Below are positions 15,110 to 23,010 of a stretch of DNA of 56,370 nucleotides, in pieces. Source of the DNA: Oscillospiraceae bacterium (GTDB lineage Bacteria > Bacillota > Clostridia > Oscillospirales > UBA929); assembly GCA_009782215.1 (NCBI GenBank), contig WRKO01000016.1:1-56370 (forward strand), given 5' to 3'. A program made the translations under genes and the position numbers. The first letter of the stretch is position 1. Every line of letters starts with the position of its first letter. The notes under the pieces are model-generated. The model did no database searches. It saw nothing but the letters and a program-made list of their open reading frames with translations, and was not told the origin of the DNA.

Positions 15110-16418
15110 CGCCCACCACCAGCCAAAAGAGCAGATGCGCGCGCGGGTAAAACCAAATATATTCGGCAAAGCCGATTAGAAGGCTCCCGGCGACGCCCGC
15201 CATTCCGGCCGCGGCGATGAAATTCTTGCGCGCCGAATTGAAAAGCGTCTTGACGCTTTTTTTCAGAAAGGTTATCATCATGCCGCAGAACGATGCCACG
15301 CCCACAATCCCCAGCTCCGCCCAAAGCTGAAGGTAGAGGTTATGCGCGTGCGGCGCGACCCGCCACCATACGATGTTCAGCCAAGGGAAACGCTCGTAGT
15401 ACTCCAGCAGGCTCTCGTAGACGACCTCGCTTCCCAGACCCGACCCCAAAGCCCAGTTGCTTGACACGATGGGACGGTAGGTGTCGCTGACAAAGGTACG
15501 GTAGCTGATGGAGCTATCCCCCGCGAAAATGGAGAAAAAACGGTCGGTGATGGTGGAGGGGAGCAGCGGCGCCGCCAGCAGCGCGGCGGCGAAAATCAGC
15601 GGCACGGCCCAGCGGTAGGTGAAGTAGAAAAACACCACCACAGACAGCCCGAACGCCATCCACCCCGAACGCGAGAAGGTGAGAACCAGCGCCACGGCGG
15701 GCGGCAGCGCGCCCAGAAAGGCGGCGCGTCTGCCCAGTCTGGTTTGGGCTGAAAAGAAGAGGGCGGCAAAGAAGGGCAGCGTTAAGACAAGAATCCCCGC
15801 GAAGTTGTTGGGATTGTCGAAAAACGCGTAGATGCGGCCCGGCATCCCTATAAACCGCCTGAGGTCTACCTGAGACAGGACGATATTGACGCCGGCCACG
15901 CTTTGCAAAAGCCCATACAGCCCGCCGGCCGTTATGGCGGACAGCAACACCGCGACAAATCTGGTCAGCGCGCGCCTGTCGGTCAAAACCGAACGCGTGA
16001 TGACCAGCGTGAGGAACGCCGTGCAATGGAAAATCAGGAAGCGCAGGCTTAGGCCAACGCTTATCGACGTCAGCGCGCCTATCAGAACCATCAGCCAAAA
16101 TGCCGCCGCGTACCAGCCCATGCGGTGCATGGCGAAGCCCTTCACATTCCCGTTCAGCGCGCCCAGCAACAGCAGCACCGTCAGCGCCAGCATCACAAGG
16201 AAGCTGTACAGGTTGTTGAACAGCCCGTGCGGCACGATAAACAGCAGGCCGACGGAAATGCCGGACACCACCGGCATATGCCGGGTGAGAAAGGTCAGCA
16301 TCCGGCTGCCCAGAAGGAGACGGAGGATAACGCTTTCACCCGCCTTGGCCAGAAAGCGCGACCAAACCCTGCCGGCGAAACGGCAGAGGACGCTTTGCTC
16401 AAACGCGGCGTCCCTCAT
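15024..16418 (-). CDS. O-antigen ligase / Wzy-like polymerase
   Basis: A 464-residue protein with about 10-12 membrane segments and a large periplasmic-type loop (G-S-G-L-G-S-E-V-V-Y-E ... R-V-A-P-H-A-H-N-L-Y-L-Q-L-W-A-E-L-G-I) typical of O-antigen ligase/polymerase domains, here with the conserved H-x-H-N. It probably joins or polymerises surface glycans. The last 86 bases overlap the convergent Fe-S gene end. It overlaps the upstream DUF4330 gene by 4 bases and is the third gene of a minus-strand operon. Confidence 0.85.
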   Translation of the reverse strand: MRDAAFEQSVLCRFAGRVWSRFLAKAGESVILRLLLGSRMLTFLTRHMPVVSGISVGLLFIVPHGLFNNLYSFLVMLALTVLLLLGALNGNVKGFAMHRMGWYAAAFWLMVLIGALTSISVGLSLRFLIFHCTAFLTLVITRSVLTDRRALTRFVAVLLSAITAGGLYGLLQSVAGVNIVLSQVDLRRFIGMPGRIYAFFDNPNNFAGILVLTLPFFAALFFSAQTRLGRRAAFLGALPPAVALVLTFSRSGWMAFGLSVVVFFYFTYRWAVPLIFAAALLAAPLLPSTITDRFFSIFAGDSSISYRTFVSDTYRPIVSSNWALGSGLGSEVVYESLLEYYERFPWLNIVWWRVAPHAHNLYLQLWAELGIVGVASFCGMMITFLKKSVKTLFNSARKNFIAAAGMAGVAGSLLIGFAEYIWFYPRAHLLFWLVVGVTLSAFRLQEEPESVCEEDAPPVYTTEA

Positions 16419-16915
16419 TGGCCGTCTTCCAGCGAAAAACTCGCGACACGGAACCAGAAAAACGTATCGCGAATGGCGACTTCAAACCCCCTGTTGTTGT
16501 GCAGAAGATTTCCCTCCACCATCAGTCCGCCGTCTCTGGGACGGAAGCCCCGGCCTTCCACGGTGATAATCAGATGGGAGTTGTTCGGCTTGGGCGCGGG
16601 AACCCAGACGCCTTCGGACGTGATGTTGTGGTGGCGGGTCTGCTTGACCTCAATGCTTACGATTTTTCCGACGGCGGCCCCGGACTGCCTGTCGATGACA
16701 ATGTCGTCTACGGCAATCTTTCCGTTGTCAAAGTTTTCGTTCGGGATGTCGTTGTTGTCAAGAATCATAACAAACGGATAGGTCACCCGCGAGTTATCCG
16801 CCGGACTGCCCGGGCGTATGGCATACTGCCAGACAAAAATACCGGCCGCCGCCAGAATGAGCGCGAGGATGATGACGTCTACGATGTTGAATTTGGCGCG
16901 TTTCTTCTGTTCCAA
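16415..16915 (-). CDS. DUF4330 family membrane-anchored protein
   Basis: A 166-residue protein with a short cytoplasmic N-terminus (K-K-R-A-K-F-N-I-V-D), one membrane helix (about 11-31) and an extracytoplasmic beta-rich domain with K-I-A-V-D-D-I-V-I-D, G-K-I-V-S-I-E-V and H-L-I-I-T-V-E-G-R-G. It fits DUF4330, a family often found among polysaccharide genes. A secretion or assembly accessory role is inferred from position. GGAGGCAAAACC precedes the ATG. Confidence 0.7.
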   Translation of the reverse strand: MEQKKRAKFNIVDVIILALILAAAGIFVWQYAIRPGSPADNSRVTYPFVMILDNNDIPNENFDNGKIAVDDIVIDRQSGAAVGKIVSIEVKQTRHHNITSEGVWVPAPKPNNSHLIITVEGRGFRPRDGGLMVEGNLLHNNRGFEVAIRDTFFWFRVASFSLEDGQ

Positions 16916-16953
16916 TGGTTTTGCCTCCTTTTCCCGTCTGTGCGGGGATTGGT

Positions 16954-18027
16954 TTAGTCTTGATATATCGCGTATGTTTTATCAAGCATGTCCCGAATAT
17001 GAAAACGCTCCTTGGCCGCTTGCTTGGCTTTTTCCGCGCATCGCCCGCGCAAACCGGCGTCCGTCAGCAGTTTCCGCAGCGCGCTTTCCAGCGCTTTGGG
17101 GTCTTCGTCGCGGAAGAGCAGGCCGTTTTCCCCGTCGATGAGGTCGGCGTTGCCGCCCGCGTCGGCCACGGCCTGCGGCGTCCCCATCGCCATCGCTTCC
17201 AGTATATTGTAGCTGCACGCTTCGGTGTTGGCCGCGTTGACGCAGACGTCGGCGGCGCTCAGCACCTCGCGGATGTCCTCCCGGAAGCCGAGGAAGACCG
17301 TCTTTCCGCCCAGCCCGCTGTTTTCGGCAAGAGCCTCCAATTCGCCGCGCAAGTCGCCGTCCCCGGCGAACAGCATCAGAAACGGGACGTCTTTCAAGCC
17401 CGCCAGCGCTTTCAGCAGATAGCCGTGACCCTTGCCCTCCACAAGACGGGCGGCGTACAGGATGACCGGCAAGCCGTCCGGCACGCCGAACTCACGCCGC
17501 ACCGTCCTGTCCGGCGACCGCGCCCACTCGGCGGGATCCACGCCGTTATGGACGAGGCTCATCAATTTTTCCGGTATCTTATTGCGAACCATCTGCTCCA
17601 GACCCGGGCGGCACACCGCGATGACCCCATGCTGGAGCGGGGACAGCACGCGGTTGGACAGGCGGGTGATAAGGTCGTTCTTCTGTATCAGGTGGTTGGT
17701 GTACACCACGCGGGGCTTGCGGTAAAACAGCCTTGACAGCAGCGCGATATAGTTTTCCCGCAAAAACTGCGTGTGGATGACGTCAATCTCATGCTCGCGG
17801 CACAGCTTGGCGAGCTTTTTGGCCGAGCGCAGGCTGTAACGTCCGGGCAACCTGACGCGCCATACCGGGACGCCCGCCTTCTCCATCCGCCCGCGCAGCA
17901 GACCGTCCTGCGTATAGGCGAAAAACGGATTGACCCGCCCCGCGTCCCGCAGTCCCAGCGCGACAGACAGCACATACCGCTCGGTGCCGCCCTGTCCGGC
18001 ATGATGAATGAGGTATAAGACATTCAA
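16954..18027 (-). CDS. glycosyltransferase family 4
   Basis: A 357-residue GT-B enzyme: N-terminal L-I-H-H-A-G-Q-G-G-T-E-R-Y-V (acceptor domain, GGTE motif), and a C-terminal nucleotide-sugar domain with Y-A-A-R-L-V-E-G-K-G, a glycine-rich D-G-D-L-R-G-E-L segment and the E-x7-E motif (E-A-C-S-Y-N-I-L-E). The TTG start at 18027 is preceded by GGAGGGGG; the longer frame would run into the tRNA-Gln gene. It heads the minus-strand operon with DUF4330 and the O-antigen ligase-like gene. Confidence 0.88.
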   Translation of the reverse strand: MNVLYLIHHAGQGGTERYVLSVALGLRDAGRVNPFFAYTQDGLLRGRMEKAGVPVWRVRLPGRYSLRSAKKLAKLCREHEIDVIHTQFLRENYIALLSRLFYRKPRVVYTNHLIQKNDLITRLSNRVLSPLQHGVIAVCRPGLEQMVRNKIPEKLMSLVHNGVDPAEWARSPDRTVRREFGVPDGLPVILYAARLVEGKGHGYLLKALAGLKDVPFLMLFAGDGDLRGELEALAENSGLGGKTVFLGFREDIREVLSAADVCVNAANTEACSYNILEAMAMGTPQAVADAGGNADLIDGENGLLFRDEDPKALESALRKLLTDAGLRGRCAEKAKQAAKERFHIRDMLDKTYAIYQD

Positions 18028-18099
18028 AGAGAGTTCCCCCTCCCGCCTGAAAACCCTTGCCAGCAAGCACCAACCGCCTGCAACGCAAGGATTTTCGAG

Positions 18100-18173
18100 T
18101 GGCTGCGGGTGAAGGATTTGAACCCTCACAAACAGAGTCAGAGTCTGCCGTGCTACCATTACACAAACCCGCA
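18100..18173 (-). tRNA. tRNA-Gln (anticodon CTG)
   Basis: Cloverleaf on the minus strand: acceptor TGCGGGT/ACCCGCA (the T1-A72 pair typical of tRNA-Gln), anticodon stem GCAGA/TCTGT with loop CTCTGAC (anticodon CTG), TpsiC loop GGTTCAAATCC, discriminator G and encoded CCA. Confidence 0.92.
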
Positions 18174-18183
18174 AGGATACCGC

Positions 18184-18212
18184 ATTATACATCCATACGG
18201 CGGGTTTGTCAA
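18184..18212 (-). promoter_or_regulatory. consensus promoter of tRNA-Gln
   Basis: Minus strand TTGACA (18207-18212), exact 17-base spacer, TATAAT (18184-18189), ending 11 bases before the tRNA. Confidence 0.85.
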
Positions 18213-18233
18213 GCGTATGCGGTATCATTTTTC

Positions 18234-18262
18234 TTGACAGGACGCTGTACGCGGCGTATACT
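18234..18262 (+). promoter_or_regulatory. sigma-70 promoter of the TlpA-like operon
   Basis: TTGACA (18234-18239), 17-base spacer, TATACT (18257-18262). It faces away from the tRNA-Gln promoter. Confidence 0.8.
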
Positions 18263-18304
18263 TTAATAAGGTAATGCGGACTTGATATTACGGGGAGTAA
18301 TCAC

Positions 18305-18982
18305 ATGATGAAAAGGCTGTTTGCAATTATCCTCGCGCTTCTGTTGGTCTGCGCGTTCGCGGCTTGCGACATTCTTGAGGAGTTCCGCGACGGGTATGGC
18401 GACGGATGGGCTGACCCGTCCCCCTCGGACGGCGGCGGCTTGGGGGAACCCAGCGCGGACAACCCCGGCGGCGGCACGAACGGCGACGGGAAGGACGGAG
18501 CCAACGGCGGCGGCGGCAGTGACGGTGGTAACGGCGAGCCGGAGCTGGGCGGTTTTCCGTTTCCGTTTTCCGCCGCTGACTTATACGAAAATCCCGTCAC
18601 CGAAGCGTCTTTGGGCGACAAGCAAGTGTATTTCGTGCATTACTGGGGGACATGGTGTCCTCCCTGCGTGGATGAAATGCCCGATTTGGGCGCGATGGCG
18701 GAGCTGTACGGCGGGGATGTGGGCTTTCTCGCGCTGCTGCAGGACTACAGCACCAACCTAGACGGGGCGTTGAATATCGTCAAGGCGTCCGGCGTCCCGA
18801 AATCGTTCATTATGGTGGACGAGCAGACGCCCGGGCTGGAAAAGCTGGCGAATATGCTGAGTACCGGGTATGTCCCGACCACCGTCCTCATCGGGGCGGA
18901 CGGAGCCATGATTGGCGAGCCGATTATCGGGGCGTACGGCATGGGCTATTCCGTCATGCTTGACGGGAGCCTCGGACGATGA
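18305..18982 (+). CDS. TlpA-like thioredoxin-fold lipoprotein
   Basis: A 225-residue exported lipoprotein. The signal peptide ends in C-A-F-A-A-C (lipobox, lipidated Cys near residue 21). A low-complexity Gly/Asp/Asn-rich tether covers about 40-80. The thioredoxin domain follows with H-Y-W-G-T-W-C-P-P-C near 113-122 (active-site CPPC), T-G-Y-V-P-T-T-V-L-I containing the cis-Pro, and a C-terminal G-A-Y-G. It would reduce or exchange disulfides on the outer face of the membrane. Its stop overlaps the next start (ATGA). Confidence 0.88.
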   Translation: MMKRLFAIILALLLVCAFAACDILEEFRDGYGDGWADPSPSDGGGLGEPSADNPGGGTNGDGKDGANGGGGSDGGNGEPELGGFPFPFSAADLYENPVTEASLGDKQVYFVHYWGTWCPPCVDEMPDLGAMAELYGGDVGFLALLQDYSTNLDGALNIVKASGVPKSFIMVDEQTPGLEKLANMLSTGYVPTTVLIGADGAMIGEPIIGAYGMGYSVMLDGSLGR

Positions 18983-19134
18983 CGACGCTTGCCCGCGCCA
19001 AACGGTGGCTTCCGCCGCTCGGCGTCCTCGCTCTCGGCCTGTCGCTGATGGCGCTTGGATTATGGCGCGGGGAATCGCGGGAACTTCTGCAAAAGGCCGT
19101 GACGGTATGCTTGGAATGTATCGGAATCGGTTGA
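18979..19134 (+). CDS. CD1871A-type CXXC small membrane protein
   Basis: A 51-residue peptide with one membrane helix (G-V-L-A-L-G-L-S-L-M-A-L-G) followed by W-R-G-E-S-R-E-L-L-Q-K-A-V and a C-terminal C-L-E-C-I-G-I-G. This matches the CD1871A family of CXXC-motif proteins, which sit between TlpA-like and Fe-S membrane genes in Clostridia. Start and stop overlap both neighbours (ATGA with the thioredoxin gene, 28 bases into the Fe-S gene), so the three are translationally coupled. A thiol relay role is inferred. Confidence 0.8.
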   Translation: MTTLARAKRWLPPLGVLALGLSLMALGLWRGESRELLQKAVTVCLECIGIG

Positions 19135-19988
19135 CCCGGGGGAAGCGGCGGCTTCCGGGGCGGCTTTTGGCGCAACTTTCATTTTTTCTGCTGCAAAACC
19201 CGCTGCTGAGCAACTTTTTCAACGGCACAATCTACCGGGGCGGCCTCAAACGGATTTGCACCCCCGGCCTGAACTGCTATTCCTGCCCCGCCGCCGTGAC
19301 CTCCTGCCCGATTGGCGCGGCGCAGCTTTTCCTCGCGGGGGCAAGGCGCGGCCTCGGCTTATTTGTGACCGGATTCCTGCTCGCCGCCGGCGTGGCGTTC
19401 GGGCGGTTTATCTGCGGGTATCTCTGCCCTATGGGGCTGCTTCAGGATTTGCTGTACCGCATCAAAAGCCCTAAGCTCCGGCTCCGCCTGCGTTTTGCGC
19501 GGTATGCCAAATACGCGGTGCTGGCTGTCTTTGTCCTGATTTTGCCCTTCGCGGTGCGTCACCCCTTGTCCGGGCTGGGAAGCGCTTGGTTTTGCACCTA
19601 TATATGCCCGTCGGGGACGGTTTTCGGCGCACTCCCGCTGCTTGCGGCCAACGAGTCCCTGCGGATGTTCGCGGGGCCGCTGCTCATCCTAAAGGCGGGG
19701 ATTGCCTCCGGGCTGCTGGCCGCTTCGGTTTTTCTCTACCGGGTTTTTTGCAGAACGCTGTGTCCGCTGGGCGCGGTGTACGCCCTGCTGAACCGAATCG
19801 CCCTGCTGAAAATGCGCTGTGACAGGAAACGCTGCGTCTCCTGTGGAGACTGCGCGCGCGCCTGCAACCTTCACATCGACCCGGTCAAAACGCCCAACCA
19901 CCCGGAGTGCGTCCGCTGCGGAGACTGCAAGGCCGTCTGCAAGGAACGCGCGCTGAGTTACGCCTTCGGCGCTGAAAAAAAAGATTGA
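19107..19988 (+). CDS. 4Fe-4S binding membrane protein (NapH/CcoG-like)
   Basis: About 293 residues with four or five membrane helices. Cys motifs include C-T-P-G-L-N-C-Y-S-C-P near 52, C-G-Y-L-C-P-M-G and C-R-T-L-C-P-L-G (the CxxxCP pairs of the NapH family), and two C-terminal ferredoxin motifs (C-V-S-C-G-D-C-x3-C and C-V-R-C-G-D-C-x3-C). It probably carries electrons across the membrane to the thioredoxin lipoprotein encoded upstream. The start is either the ATG at 19107 or the one at 19116; both overlap the CXXC gene. Confidence 0.8.
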   Translation: MLGMYRNRLTRGKRRLPGRLLAQLSFFLLQNPLLSNFFNGTIYRGGLKRICTPGLNCYSCPAAVTSCPIGAAQLFLAGARRGLGLFVTGFLLAAGVAFGRFICGYLCPMGLLQDLLYRIKSPKLRLRLRFARYAKYAVLAVFVLILPFAVRHPLSGLGSAWFCTYICPSGTVFGALPLLAANESLRMFAGPLLILKAGIASGLLAASVFLYRVFCRTLCPLGAVYALLNRIALLKMRCDRKRCVSCGDCARACNLHIDPVKTPNHPECVRCGDCKAVCKERALSYAFGAEKKD

Positions 19989-20013
19989 CAAGCGCGGCGC
20001 GGCGGTGTATCAT
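19985..20013 (+). promoter_or_regulatory. promoter of the symporter gene
   Basis: TTGACA (19985-19990) overlapping the Fe-S gene stop, 17-base spacer, TATCAT (20008-20013). Confidence 0.65.
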
Positions 20014-20028
20014 AGGGTATCGCGGTTC

Positions 20029-20078
20029 AATAATCGCCCTCGGATGAATGTTCCGGCCGGGCGGTTATTATTTTATCG
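20029..20078 (+). promoter_or_regulatory. leader stem-loop before the symporter, possible attenuator
   Basis: AATAATCGCCC (20029-20039) pairs with GGGCGGTTATT (20059-20069), one G-T wobble, across a 19-base loop, and is followed by ATTTTAT. It begins about 10 bases after the expected transcription start and resembles a terminator/attenuator. No known riboswitch class is recognised. Confidence 0.35.
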
Positions 20079-20094
20079 AAAGCCGGTGCGTACA

Positions 20095-21666
20095 ATGTTT
20101 ATCAAAGTCTTCCTGCTCCTCATTTTCTTCGCGGTGACCATTTCGGTCGGCCTGTATTTCCGCAAAAGGGCGTCCAGCGTCAACGATTTTGTGCTGGGAG
20201 GCCGCAGCGTCGGCCCGTGGATCTCGGCTTTCTCCTACGGCGCGACGTATTTCTCCGCCGTTGTTTTCGTGGGCTACGCGGGACAGTTCGGCTGGCGGTT
20301 CGGCACCTCGGCGGTCTGGATCGGCCTCGGCAACGCCTTTATCGGTTCACTGCTGGCGTGGGTTGTCCTCGGACGGCGCACCCGCGTAATGACCAATCAC
20401 CTCAAGAGCGCCACCATGCCCGAGTTCTTCGGCAAGCGATATCTTTCCCCGGCGCTGAAAATCGGGGCGTCGGCGATTGCGTTCATCTTCCTCATCCCCT
20501 ACACCGCCTCGCTGTACAACGGTCTCTCGCAGCTTTTCTCTATGGCGTTTGAGGTGCCGTTTGTGTACTGCATCGCCGTGATGGGCGTTATCACCGCGGT
20601 GTTTGTGGTTGCGGGCGGTTATGTGGCTTCGGCGGTCAACGACTTCATACAGGGGTTGGTCATGCTGGCGGGCATCGTCGCGGTCGTCGCCATGACGTTA
20701 AGCAGCAAGGGCGGCCTGACGGAGGCCATCAGACTGCTGGCCCTTGAAGAGGGGTATAACGCGGCGGGCGCGGCGCAGCCCGGCGTCTTCACCTCCTTTT
20801 TCGGCCCCGACCCGTCCTTCCTTCTGGCCGTAGTCGTCCTGACGTCGCTCGGCGCGTGGGGACTGCCGCAGATGGTGGCGCGGTTCTACTCCATCAAAAG
20901 CGAGAAGATGATCACCAAAGGCGCGATCGTTTCCACCGTTTTCGCCGTTATGGTCGCCGGGGGCTCTTACTTTCTGGGCAGCTTCGGGCGGCTGTTCCCC
21001 CAGTACAGAGCCGACGGCTCGGTAAACTTCGACGCCATTGTGCCGGGGATCGTCAACGAGCTTGGCGAGGCGATGGTCGGCCTTATTCTTGTTATGGTGT
21101 TCGCGGCGTCGATCTCCACGCTGTCCTCGCTGGTCATCGCCTCGGCGTCCACGCTGACGCTGGATTTCCTCAGGGGACATATCATCAAAAGGATGAACGA
21201 CAAAGCACAGCTTGTCATCATCCGTTGCCTAGTTGTTGTTTTTATCGCCCTTTCGTCAGCCATCGCCATTTTGCAAATTCAGGGCAACATCCCCTTTATT
21301 AAGTTTATCGCCGACCTGATGGGCGTCTCTTGGGGCGCGCTGGCGGGGGCGTTCTTGGCGCCCTTCCTCTACGGGCTGTATTGGAAACGGGTGAGCAGAG
21401 CGGCCGTTTGGTGCAACTTCGCTTTCGCCACCGTCCTTATGACCTTTACCGCCTTCTTCTGGCAAAAGCCCGTTTTCACCGATACCTTTTTAAGCGTGAT
21501 CGCGCATCCCATCAAAGCGGGCGCGTTCTGTATGCTGGCGGGGCTTGTCATTGTGCCGCTGGTCAGCGCGGTTACAAAAGCGCCGGCCAAGGAAAAGGTG
21601 GAGCATTGCTTCTCCTGCTACGAGGAAATGGTCAGCGTAAAAATCAAGGAAGATTTGGGGAGCTAG
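20095..21666 (+). CDS. sodium:solute symporter family transporter
   Basis: A 523-residue SSS transporter with about 13 membrane helices. The N-terminal D-F-V-L-G-G-R-S-V-G-P-W and S-Y-G-A-T-Y-F-S-A-V-V-F-V-G-Y-A-G correspond to the first helices of the LeuT-like core, and G-A-W-G-L-P-Q-M-V-A-R-F-Y is the family signature. The substrate is unknown; co-location with an aryl-CoA ligase and iorAB suggests an aromatic or organic acid. The ATG at 20095 lacks a clear ribosome binding site. The CoA ligase starts 3 bases after its stop. Confidence 0.85.
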   Translation: MFIKVFLLLIFFAVTISVGLYFRKRASSVNDFVLGGRSVGPWISAFSYGATYFSAVVFVGYAGQFGWRFGTSAVWIGLGNAFIGSLLAWVVLGRRTRVMTNHLKSATMPEFFGKRYLSPALKIGASAIAFIFLIPYTASLYNGLSQLFSMAFEVPFVYCIAVMGVITAVFVVAGGYVASAVNDFIQGLVMLAGIVAVVAMTLSSKGGLTEAIRLLALEEGYNAAGAAQPGVFTSFFGPDPSFLLAVVVLTSLGAWGLPQMVARFYSIKSEKMITKGAIVSTVFAVMVAGGSYFLGSFGRLFPQYRADGSVNFDAIVPGIVNELGEAMVGLILVMVFAASISTLSSLVIASASTLTLDFLRGHIIKRMNDKAQLVIIRCLVVVFIALSSAIAILQIQGNIPFIKFIADLMGVSWGALAGAFLAPFLYGLYWKRVSRAAVWCNFAFATVLMTFTAFFWQKPVFTDTFLSVIAHPIKAGAFCMLAGLVIVPLVSAVTKAPAKEKVEHCFSCYEEMVSVKIKEDLGS

Positions 21667-21669
21667 ACG

Positions 21670-22959
21670 ATGTGGCAGCCTGAACAGGAAACCATAGGCC
21701 GCGCCGAGCTGCGCGCGCTTCAGGAGCAGCGCTTTCAAGCCGCGTGGGCGCATATCTGGCTCAACGCCCCGGCGCAGCGCGGGATTTTGCGGGACGCGGG
21801 CGTCGAGCAGGGGGACGTCCGGTCGCTGGACGACCTTCACAAGCTGCCGTTCACCGACAAAAGGGCGTTTACCGAGCAGTATCCCTTCGGCCTGTTCGCC
21901 GTACCGCCGGAGGACATTGTGCGGCTGCACAGCACGTCCGGCACCACCAGCAAGCCCTCGATGGGCGGCTACACAGCGCGGGATATGCAAAACTGGAAGG
22001 ACTTAAACGCGCGCGTATGCGCGATGGCGGGCGTCACCAAGCACGACACCGCGCAGATTTCCTTCGGCTTCGGCATGTTCACCGGGGGCTTCGGGCTGAA
22101 CTACGGCTTGGAGCATATGGGCGTCCGCATCCTGCCGATGGGTTCGGGGCAGACCGAAAAGCAGCTTATGATGATGATAGACATGGCCTCCACCGTGCTG
22201 GTCGCCACGCCGTCCTACGCGCTGTATCTGTCCGAAGCTGTGCGGGAGGCGGGGATTCGGGATTCGCTCAAGCTCCGCGTCGGCCTGTTCGGCGGCGAGG
22301 GGCATACGCCCGAAATGGCCGCGCAAATCGAGGAAAACCTCGGCATCACCGCCACCAGCAACTACGGCCTGTGCGAGCTGGGCGGCCCCGGCTTGTCTGG
22401 GGAATGTCTTGAGCGCAAAGGGATGCACATTGCCGAAGACCACTTTTACTGCGAAATCATCGACCCCGATACCGGGGCGGTTTTGCCGGAGGGGGAGACG
22501 GGGGAGCTGGTCGTCACGCCGCTGACCCGTCAGGCGCTCCCGCTGATACGCTACCGCACCAAGGACATCACGCGGCTCAACAGCGAGAGGTGCGCCTGCG
22601 GCAGGACGCACGCGCGCATGAATCCCACGCTGGGGCGCAGCGACGATATGCTGATTATCCGCGGCGTCAACATCTTCCCGTCGCAGGTCGAGAGCGTTTT
22701 GATACGCCAAGAGCATATCGGGCCGCATTATATGCTGATTGTGCGCCGCGAGGGCGTCATGGACACGCTGGAGGTGCAGGTTGAGCTGGTGGACGGCTCC
22801 GTGCTGGAGAGCTACCGTATGCTTGAAACGATACGCGAGAAAATCCGGGCGGAGATTCGCAGCATTCTCGGAATCACGGTGAAGGTCACCCTCGTCGCCC
22901 CGCAGACGGTCGAAAGGTTTATGGGAAAGGCGAGACGGGTTCGGGACGAGAGAAAATAG
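21670..22959 (+). CDS. phenylacetate-CoA ligase family protein
   Basis: A 429-residue adenylate-forming enzyme of the PaaK type. The ATP loop is H-S-T-S-G-T-T-S-K-P near 97-106, with Y-G-L-C-E-L-G-G-P-G (A5), I-R-Y-R-T-K-D (A7) and the hinge G-R-S-D-D-M-L-I-I-R-G-V-N-I-F-P. It would activate an aryl acid to its CoA ester, or run in reverse to make ATP from aryl-acetyl-CoA produced by iorAB downstream. Length is normal. Confidence 0.88.
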   Translation: MWQPEQETIGRAELRALQEQRFQAAWAHIWLNAPAQRGILRDAGVEQGDVRSLDDLHKLPFTDKRAFTEQYPFGLFAVPPEDIVRLHSTSGTTSKPSMGGYTARDMQNWKDLNARVCAMAGVTKHDTAQISFGFGMFTGGFGLNYGLEHMGVRILPMGSGQTEKQLMMMIDMASTVLVATPSYALYLSEAVREAGIRDSLKLRVGLFGGEGHTPEMAAQIEENLGITATSNYGLCELGGPGLSGECLERKGMHIAEDHFYCEIIDPDTGAVLPEGETGELVVTPLTRQALPLIRYRTKDITRLNSERCACGRTHARMNPTLGRSDDMLIIRGVNIFPSQVESVLIRQEHIGPHYMLIVRREGVMDTLEVQVELVDGSVLESYRMLETIREKIRAEIRSILGITVKVTLVAPQTVERFMGKARRVRDERK

Positions 22960-22963
22960 CGTT

Positions 22964-22989
22964 CATCTCCCCGCCTGCGGCGGGGGATG
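22964..22989 (+). other. GC-rich hairpin between the CoA ligase and iorA
   Basis: CATCTCCCCGCC pairs with GGCGGGGGATG around TGC. It is not followed by a T run, so it is more likely a processing or stability element, or a palindromic repeat, than a terminator. Confidence 0.4.
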
Positions 22990-23010
22990 AAAAGAAAGGA
23001 AGAGTATTCG

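Noticed and set aside
17969..18228. Extended N-terminus of the GT4 gene reaching into tRNA-Gln
   Set aside because: The extension is tRNA and promoter DNA; TTG at 18027 fits the family start and has GGAGGGGG upstream.
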